11,324 nucleotides of DNA, taken from assembly GCA_022562375.1 (NCBI GenBank), contig JADFPK010000038.1, positions 1-11,324 of the forward strand. Direction: 5' to 3'. Under the pieces are notes generated by a model. It was not told the DNA's origin. It saw only the letters and a list, made by a program, of their open reading frames with translations, and searched no databases. This DNA comes from Pseudomonadota bacterium. GTDB taxonomy: Bacteria > Pseudomonadota > Alphaproteobacteria > SMXQ01. Positions 7,657-11,324 of this stretch are shown in pieces. The stretch's first letter is position 1. Every line of letters begins with the position of its first letter. The translations under genes and the position numbers were made by a program.

Positions 7657-7726
7657 CCCCCACCCCCTGATCGGCCGCGATAGATGAAATCGGTATTATT
7701 TTCAATCCAGACGAGGAGTACTGGGC

Positions 7727-8104
7727 GTGGCCCGTATTGCAGGCGTTAACATTCCCACGCACAAGCGGGTGGAGATCGGTCTGACGGCGATTCATGGCAT
7801 CGGCCCCGTCCGGGCCCGCAAGCTTTGCGAGCTGGCCGGCATTCAACAGGCCCAGCGGGTCAATCAATTGACCGACGATGAGGTCATCCGCATCCGTGAG
7901 ATCATCGACCGGGAATTCCTCGTCGAGGGCGATCTCAGGCGCGAAGTCGCCATGAATATCAAGCGGTTGATGGATCTCGGGTCGTACCGGGGCCTGCGGC
8001 ACCGCAAGAACCTGCCGGTGCGCGGGCAGCGGACCCATACCAACGCCCGCACCCGCAAGGGGCCGGCAAGACCGATCGCCGGCAAGAAAAAGTCCGCGCA
8101 CTGA
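7727..8104 (+). CDS. rpsM: 30S ribosomal protein S13
   Basis: S13 (125 residues; family 118-125) lies in the head of the 30S subunit and bridges to L5 and the P-site tRNA. It starts [20 protein letters not shown], carries the helix-two-turns-helix region [16 protein letters not shown], and ends with [20 protein letters not shown] and [11 protein letters not shown], then a lysine-rich tail that reaches toward tRNA. The start codon is GTG, placed by the canonical N-terminus and by GAGGAG at 7713-7718, eight bases upstream. It is the first gene behind the strong promoter after adk. No rpmJ or infA sits between secY and this gene, unlike in E. coli. Confidence 0.98.
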   Translation: MARIAGVNIPTHKRVEIGLTAIHGIGPVRARKLCELAGIQQAQRVNQLTDDEVIRIREIIDREFLVEGDLRREVAMNIKRLMDLGSYRGLRHRKNLPVRGQRTHTNARTRKGPARPIAGKKKSAH

Positions 8105-8127
8105 TTAATTTTAGTTAGGGATCGACG

Positions 8128-8520
8128 ATGGCCAGGACGACGACGCCGCGCACCCGACGCCGCGAGCGCAAGAACATTACCTCGGGCGTCGCCCATGTCA
8201 GCGCGACGTTCAACAACACCATGATCACCATAACCGACGACCAAGGCAACACCATCGCCTGGTCCTCGGCCGGCGGTCAAGGGTTCAAGGGATCGCGCAA
8301 ATCGACGCCTTATGCGGCCCAGATGGCGGCCGAGGACGCCGGGCGCAAGGCCATGGAACACGGCATGAAGACCCTCGAAATCGAGGTCAAGGGGCCGGGT
8401 TCGGGCCGCGAATCGGCGCTTCGGGCCCTGCAGGCCGTAGGATTTACCATTACCTCGATCCGCGACGTAACGCCGATACCCCACAACGGGTGTCGTCCGC
8501 CGAAACGCCGCCGGGTCTAG
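8128..8520 (+). CDS. rpsK: 30S ribosomal protein S11
   Basis: S11 (130 residues, family length) lies on the 30S platform by the mRNA exit site and contacts S18 and S21. Visible marks are [40 protein letters not shown], and the end [22 protein letters not shown] block ([20 protein letters not shown]), followed by [20 protein letters not shown]. All are complete. The 23-base gap after rpsM has a weak ribosome site (TTAGGGA). There is no rpsD between rpsK and rpoA, the usual state in alphaproteobacteria. Confidence 0.98.
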   Translation: MARTTTPRTRRRERKNITSGVAHVSATFNNTMITITDDQGNTIAWSSAGGQGFKGSRKSTPYAAQMAAEDAGRKAMEHGMKTLEIEVKGPGSGRESALRALQAVGFTITSIRDVTPIPHNGCRPPKRRRV

Positions 8521-8530
8521 AGCACGAGCC

Positions 8531-8579
8531 GCCGGCCCGGCCGGCTTTGGCGCCGCCGCAAGACGCGGTGATCGGCGCC
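8531..8579 (+). other. Two GC-rich hairpins in the rpsK-rpoA spacer
   Basis: GCCGG (8531-8535) and CCGGC (8541-8545) form a short stem with a five-base loop. Directly after it, GGCGCCG (8549-8555) pairs with CGGCGCC (8573-8579), and CCGC (8556-8559) with GCGG (8565-8568) round an AAGAC loop, giving an 11-bp stem with a four-base TGAT bulge. No T-run follows either, so a classical terminator is unlikely. The 113-base spacer is among the longest in the cluster and precedes rpoA; a role in mRNA stability or in lowering rpoA expression relative to ribosomal proteins is conceivable (inference). Confidence 0.6.
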
Positions 8580-8633
8580 CTAACGTATTAGCTGTTGGCG
8601 GAACTTCGACCGCCGAATTGCGAGGTCACACAG

Positions 8634-9650
8634 GTGATTCAGAGAAACTGGACGGAACTCATCAAACCAAACTTGCTCGACATCAATCCGGGCGACGATC
8701 CGGCCCGGCTGGCGACGGTCGTCGCCGAGCCCCTGGAGCGGGGCTTCGGTCTGACGCTCGCCAACGCGCTGAGAAGGACGTTGCTGTCCTCGCTCCAGGG
8801 CGCGGCGGTGACGGCGGTAAAGATCGACGGGGTGTTGCACGAATTTTCCTCGATCCCGGGGGTGCGCGAGGACGTCACCGACATCATACTGAACATCAAG
8901 GCGCTCGCCATTCGCATGGGTGGCGATGTGCCCAAGCGCGTGGAACTCAAGGCGAAGGGCCCGGGCGAGGTGACGGCGGCGGCGATCGATACCGGTCACG
9001 ACATCGAAATCCTCAATCCCGAACTGGTGATCTGCACCCTCGACAAGGGCGCCTCCATCAGCCTCGAGATGACGGTGGAATCGGGCAAGGGATATTTGCC
9101 GGCGGCGCAGAACCGGGCCGAGGACGCGCCGATCGGCACGATTCCGGTCGACGCGCTCTTCAGCCCGGTCTCCAAGGTCTCCTACCGGGTCGAGAATACC
9201 CGCGTCGGTCAGGTCACCGACTACGACAAGTTGTCGATGGATATCCAGACCGACGGCACGGTCACGCCCGAGGACGCGGTGGCGTTGGCGGCGCGTATCC
9301 TGCAGGACCAGTTCCAGCTGTTCATCAACTTCGATGAACCGAGGGCGATACCGGAGGAGGAACGGCTCGAGGAACCGGCCTTCAACAAGAACCTGCTGCG
9401 CAAGGTGGAGGAGTTGGAGCTCTCGGTCCGCTCGGCCAACTGCCTCAAGAACGACAACATCGTCTATATCGGCGATCTCGTGCAAAAGACCGAATCGGAG
9501 ATGCTCCGCACCCCCAATTTCGGGCGCAAGTCGTTGAACGAGATCAAGGAAGTGCTGGCCCAGATGGACCTCTATCTGGGCATGGATATACCCGACTGGC
9601 CGCCGGAAAACATCGAAGAGCTGGCCAAGCGGCTGGATGAACCCTATTGA
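8634..9650 (+). CDS. rpoA: DNA-directed RNA polymerase alpha subunit
   Basis: RpoA (338 residues) dimerises to seed assembly of RNA polymerase and contacts promoter UP elements and activators. The N-terminal domain (about 1-235) holds [19 protein letters not shown] (36-54), the dimer region, and [16 protein letters not shown]. An acidic linker ([14 protein letters not shown]) leads to the C-terminal domain, with [15 protein letters not shown] (262-276); arginine 266 corresponds to the DNA-contacting arginine of E. coli, and [14 protein letters not shown] (293-306) is the second contact helix. I chose GTG 8634 because MIQRNW matches the usual alphaproteobacterial start and GAGG lies eight bases before it; a TTG 13 codons earlier (8595) gives an atypical lead. 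Confidence 0.98.
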   Translation: MIQRNWTELIKPNLLDINPGDDPARLATVVAEPLERGFGLTLANALRRTLLSSLQGAAVTAVKIDGVLHEFSSIPGVREDVTDIILNIKALAIRMGGDVPKRVELKAKGPGEVTAAAIDTGHDIEILNPELVICTLDKGASISLEMTVESGKGYLPAAQNRAEDAPIGTIPVDALFSPVSKVSYRVENTRVGQVTDYDKLSMDIQTDGTVTPEDAVALAARILQDQFQLFINFDEPRAIPEEERLEEPAFNKNLLRKVEELELSVRSANCLKNDNIVYIGDLVQKTESEMLRTPNFGRKSLNEIKEVLAQMDLYLGMDIPDWPPENIEELAKRLDEPY

Positions 9651-9694
9651 CCGGCCCCCGGTAAGGCCCGGACGAAACAGGAGCGAGCGATAAA

Positions 9695-10120
9695 GTGCGT
9701 CACGGATTGCACGGCCGCAAATTGAACCGCACCAGCGCGCATCGCAAGGCGATGTTCGCCAACATGGCGGTGGCGTTGCTCAAGCACGAGCAGATCAAGA
9801 CCACCCTGCCCAAGGCCAAGGAGCTCCGCCCCATCGTCGACAAGCTGGTGACGCTCGGCAAACGGGGCAGCCTGCACGCCCGCCGCCAGGCGCTCGCCTT
9901 CCTCCGCGACAAGACCATCACCGGCAAGCTGTTCGATAGCCTGGCGGCGCGCTATGCCGAGCGCCAGGGCGGCTATACGCGGGTGCTCCGCGCCGGATTC
10001 CGCTACGGCGACGCCGCGCCGATGGCCTACATCGAGCTCGTCGACCGCGATCCCGAGGCCAAGGGCCTCGATTCCGGCCCCGTCGATAGCGGCGAGGCGG
10101 GCGAGGAAGAGGAAGACTAG
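9695..10120 (+). CDS. rplQ: 50S ribosomal protein L17
   Basis: L17 (141 residues; alphaproteobacterial form about 138-140) lies by the exit tunnel of the 50S subunit. The N-terminus [20 protein letters not shown] is diagnostic, followed by [20 protein letters not shown] and the signature [28 protein letters not shown] closes the globular part. The tail (from about residue 122) is acidic and ends in GEEEED, a variable feature. Start codon GTG is placed by the canonical N-terminus and by AGGAGCGAG at 9679-9687. It is the last gene of the operon and is followed by a strong terminator. Confidence 0.98.
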   Translation: MRHGLHGRKLNRTSAHRKAMFANMAVALLKHEQIKTTLPKAKELRPIVDKLVTLGKRGSLHARRQALAFLRDKTITGKLFDSLAARYAERQGGYTRVLRAGFRYGDAAPMAYIELVDRDPEAKGLDSGPVDSGEAGEEEED

Positions 10121-10164
10121 GCCAGGATACCCGAAGCCGGCTTGCCGGGGACGCGGATGAGGGG

Positions 10165-10191
10165 GGCAGCCATGACGGCTGCCGTTTTTTT
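10165..10191 (+). terminator. Intrinsic terminator after rplQ
   Basis: GGCAGCC (10165-10171) and GGCTGCC (10177-10183) form a perfect 7-bp stem with an ATGAC loop, followed by G and seven T residues (10185-10191). It lies 44 bases past the rplQ stop and should end the long ribosomal transcript. This is a textbook rho-independent terminator and the only one recognised in the window. Confidence 0.95.
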
Positions 10192-10499
10192 CCCGCCGTG
10201 CTAAATTGATGTCCTCATGTCGAGCGCGATGACAGGCGAAAGACCCGAAACCCGAGCGAGAGCGCGGGCGCCAGACGCCGGGCGAGGCTTGCTTGGCGCC
10301 CTCGGCGGCATGACGCGCGCCCTCGTCCGGCTGGCGCGCGGCGCCCCGGTGGCGGCCCTGATCCTGTTTATGGCACCGGCAAAAACTTTTAAAATACCCA
10401 CGAATATTCCCTCGAACATTCCCACGGCGCCTCCCATAGCAACGGGGCTGTCAGTGAAACCACGTATATCCACCCCCTAAGGGCTTGATTCGTGGTGTG

Positions 10500-10528
10500 A
10501 TTCTATGAAATAGCGAGGTCCATGTCTA
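10500..10528 (-). promoter_or_regulatory. Possible minus-strand promoter
   Basis: Read on the minus strand, TAGACA (10528 down to 10523) and TAGAAT (10505 down to 10500) are separated by 17 bases; each matches the sigma-70 consensus at five of six positions. It would start transcription near 10493 toward a 90-codon ORF beginning with GTG at 10473. The region is AT-richer, where such matches arise by chance more often, so this is tentative. Confidence 0.3.
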
Positions 10529-10581
10529 GTCGTGCGGGCTAAACCAGACATTATTGGTAATCGAATATTAACATATACTGA

Positions 10582-10595
10582 ACGAGCCGGCTCGT
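10582..10595. repeat. 14-bp perfect palindrome
   Basis: ACGAGCCGGCTCGT is a perfect inverted repeat without a spacer. It lies two bases after TATACT (10574-10579), which could be a -10 element with a poor -35 (TTATTG, 10551-10556, 17-base spacing). The placement over a putative start point is operator-like, but no regulator is identifiable. Confidence 0.4.
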
Positions 10596-10678
10596 GGGCC
10601 GAAAATTAACCGCCCTGACTTGTCGAACCTTCCCTAACGGTGTGTTCAGCGCCCTGAGATCGCGTTTCCGGCCGGTTT

Positions 10679-10695
10679 ATTGTGCGTTGCACAAT
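10679..10695. promoter_or_regulatory. Upstream palindrome, PhaR-like operator candidate
   Basis: ATTGTGCGTTGCACAAT is a perfect 7-3-7 inverted repeat, with arms ATTGTGC and GCACAAT and spacer GTT. It ends five bases before the -35 hexamer of the phasin promoter. It shares architecture and the central GC-N3-GC core with the second palindrome at 10735-10751. Assignment to PhaR is inference; the TGC core resembles the TGC-rich sites described for this repressor. Confidence 0.6.
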
Positions 10696-10699
10696 TTCC

Positions 10700-10727
10700 T
10701 TGACACGCCGGATTTTAGCTATATATT
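10700..10727 (+). promoter_or_regulatory. Sigma-70 promoter of the phasin gene
   Basis: TTGACA (10700-10705) and TATATT (10722-10727) are separated by 16 bases: six of six and five of six consensus matches. Transcription would start near 10734, at the edge of the downstream palindrome, and give a leader of about 94 bases before the ATG at 10828. The leader contains a small GC hairpin, CGCCC/GGGCG (10786-10799). Confidence 0.8.
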
Positions 10728-10734
10728 GCCGCGA

Positions 10735-10751
10735 ATGCTGCGATGCAGCAT
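10735..10751. promoter_or_regulatory. Downstream palindrome, PhaR-like operator over the start point
   Basis: ATGCTGCGATGCAGCAT is a perfect 7-3-7 inverted repeat. Its core CTGC-GAT-GCAG fits the CTGC-N3-4-GCAG pattern known for PhaR, the repressor that binds phasin promoters in Paracoccus and related bacteria and releases them when polyhydroxyalkanoate accumulates. It sits just after the -10 element, over the expected start of transcription, where binding would block RNA polymerase. The gene for the regulator is not in the window. Confidence 0.7.
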
Positions 10752-10827
10752 GACTATTTATTGCATCACAACACGGCCGCGCCGGCGCCCCGCCGGGCGG
10801 CCCGAGGTTAATTAAGGAGATCGAACC

Positions 10828-11298
10828 ATGACGACCGAGACCCTCCAAGAGGCCGCTGCCGAGCAGATCCAGGCGGCGGTGAAGACCGGCAAGGAGAATT
10901 TGGACAAGGCCGTCGCGGCCGGGACCGAGGCGCTCACGGCCGGCTACGACCAGGCGTTGGCGCTGTCGCGCGAGCAGGTCGAGAAGCTGTTTCCGGCGGC
11001 GAGTACGGGCTTCGACCAGGCCGCGGGCTTTCAGAAGCAGAATTTGGAGGCGCTGGTGGCGGCCGCCGGGGGTCGTGCACGGCGCTATCTGGCCATGAGC
11101 TTCCCTCGTGACAGATGGTGGCTGCGGCTGCTGATCCGCGCCGCGAACCTCTGGTACGGGCTCCGGCGGATCGAGTTCCGGGTCTACGTCCACTCGCCTT
11201 CGGCTATCCTCGCGGTGGCTCAAGCCCTGGGCGTCCGCCCCGTCCTGCGACACGAGGGGGCGGTGTGGCAGGTAGCCGTCCTGGAGCGCTCGTCTTAG
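10828..11298 (+). CDS. Phasin N-terminus fused to methyltransferase-like C-terminus (probable chimera)
   Basis: The first 80 residues read as a phasin, the amphipathic protein that coats polyhydroxyalkanoate granules: an Ala/Lys/Glu/Gln-rich helix with KTGKENLDKAVAAGTEALTA (19-38), then QVEKLFPAASTGFDQAAGFQ (50-69) and KQNLEALVAAA. A phasin would continue for another 60-100 residues of similar helix. Instead, from about residue 81 the protein becomes RARRYLAMSFPRDRWWLRLL (83-102), EFRVYVHSP, and VWQVAVLER at the end, the C-terminal part of class I SAM-dependent methyltransferases found mainly in actinobacteria and other high-GC groups. That part lacks the SAM-binding N-terminal fold, so it could not act alone. 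The start is well supported: AAGGAGAT (10814-10821), promoter and operators upstream. The phasin half alone would be phaP-like. A real gene fusion is less likely than an assembly or recombination joint. Confidence 0.75.
   Translation: MTTETLQEAAAEQIQAAVKTGKENLDKAVAAGTEALTAGYDQALALSREQVEKLFPAASTGFDQAAGFQKQNLEALVAAAGGRARRYLAMSFPRDRWWLRLLIRAANLWYGLRRIEFRVYVHSPSAILAVAQALGVRPVLRHEGAVWQVAVLERSS
11050..11085. other. Putative chimera joint inside the last ORF
   Basis: Here the protein passes from phasin (QKQNLEALVAAA) to methyltransferase-like sequence (RARRYLAMSF). The bridging codons GCG CTG GTG GCG GCC GCC encode ALVAAA, an alanine-rich run that could occur in both parents and so provide a short identical stretch for misassembly or recombination. 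Codons such as CGT, GCA, CCT and CTC become more frequent to the right. The exact breakpoint cannot be fixed without the parent sequences. Confidence 0.6.
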
Positions 11299-11324
11299 CG
11301 TTCACTCCGACCACGATCCCGGTG

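Larger units (their letters stand above)
10192..10678. other. Intergenic stretch without an identified gene
   Basis: No known protein was recognised on either strand. The left part (to about 10370) is GC-rich, with an 8-bp inverted repeat GGGCGCCA/TGGCGCCC (10266-10273 and 10294-10301). From about 10370 the sequence is visibly richer in A+T than the rest of the window, as in a regulatory or acquired stretch. It contains a possible minus-strand small ORF (10201-10473, see finding), ATGTCT/AGACAT spaced by 18 bases (10522-10551), and a 14-bp palindrome (10582-10595). Overlapping open frames on the + strand at 10217-10480 and 10594-10815 show no family features and are not called. Confidence 0.6.

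Noticed and set aside
8531..8579. Intrinsic terminator between rpsK and rpoA
   Set aside because: The stems are strong, but no T-run follows, and a terminator before rpoA without a promoter after it would silence an essential gene.
8595..8633. Upstream TTG start giving a 13-residue longer RpoA
   Set aside because: The GTG at 8634 gives the standard N-terminus MIQRNW and has GAGG at proper spacing; the upstream piece resembles no RpoA.
10217..10480. 87-codon + strand ORF after the terminator
   Set aside because: It begins without a clear ribosome site, has an abrupt change in composition half way, and reads as proline- and threonine-rich repeats (IPTNIPSNIPT) that are simply the complement of the minus-strand glycine-zipper codons. 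No family was recognised.
10480..10560. Insertion-sequence end or remnant
   Set aside because: The drop in GC content suggested acquired DNA, but I found no terminal inverted repeats, target duplication or transposase fragment that could support it.
10594..10815. 73-codon + strand ORF before the phasin
   Set aside because: It runs through the phasin promoter, both palindromes and the leader, so the DNA is better explained as regulatory. The protein shows no family features.

Overview
The window is the distal part of an S10-spc-alpha ribosomal protein cluster from an alphaproteobacterium, followed by an intergenic stretch and the start of a phasin gene. The assignment to Alphaproteobacteria (probably a Rhodospirillales-like lineage) rests on the order secY-adk-rpsM-rpsK-rpoA-rplQ without rpmJ, infA or rpsD, on RpoA starting MIQRNW and having 338 residues, on high-GC codon use, and on a phasin gene preceded by PhaR-like operators, which suggests a polyhydroxyalkanoate-storing cell. 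The lineage call is inference from gene order and protein character, not from a search.

Bases 1-4905 hold, all on the + strand and nearly without gaps, the end of rpsC, then rplP, rpmC, rpsQ, rplN, rplX, rplE, rpsN, rpsH, rplF, rplR, rpsE and rpmD. Bases 4935-7624 hold rplO (with an unusual repetitive charged tail), secY and adk. Several neighbours overlap by 1 to 8 bases (rplN/rplX, rpsE/rpmD, secY/adk), which points to translational coupling in one long transcript.

A near-consensus sigma-70 promoter lies just after adk (7629-7656) and should give rpsM, rpsK, rpoA and rplQ (7727-10120) their own transcript. Three of these four genes start with GTG. The rpsK-rpoA spacer can fold into two GC-rich hairpins. 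A strong intrinsic terminator (10165-10191) closes the operon.

Bases 10192-10827 contain no confidently identified gene. The middle of this stretch is visibly richer in A+T. It holds a possible small minus-strand ORF with a glycine-zipper helix and a plausible promoter, a 14-bp palindrome, and the phasin promoter bracketed by two 7-3-7 palindromes that resemble PhaR sites. The last ORF (10828-11298) begins as a phasin but changes after about residue 80 into the C-terminal part of a SAM-dependent methyltransferase-like protein. This is most simply an assembly chimera or a recombination joint near 11050-11085, so sequence to the right of the joint may not belong to the same genome.

The genes work together in ribosome assembly (both subunits), membrane protein insertion (SecY), adenylate balance (Adk) and transcription (RpoA). 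No new multi-gene system is evident. The notable items are regulatory DNA, the L15 tail and the chimeric last gene.
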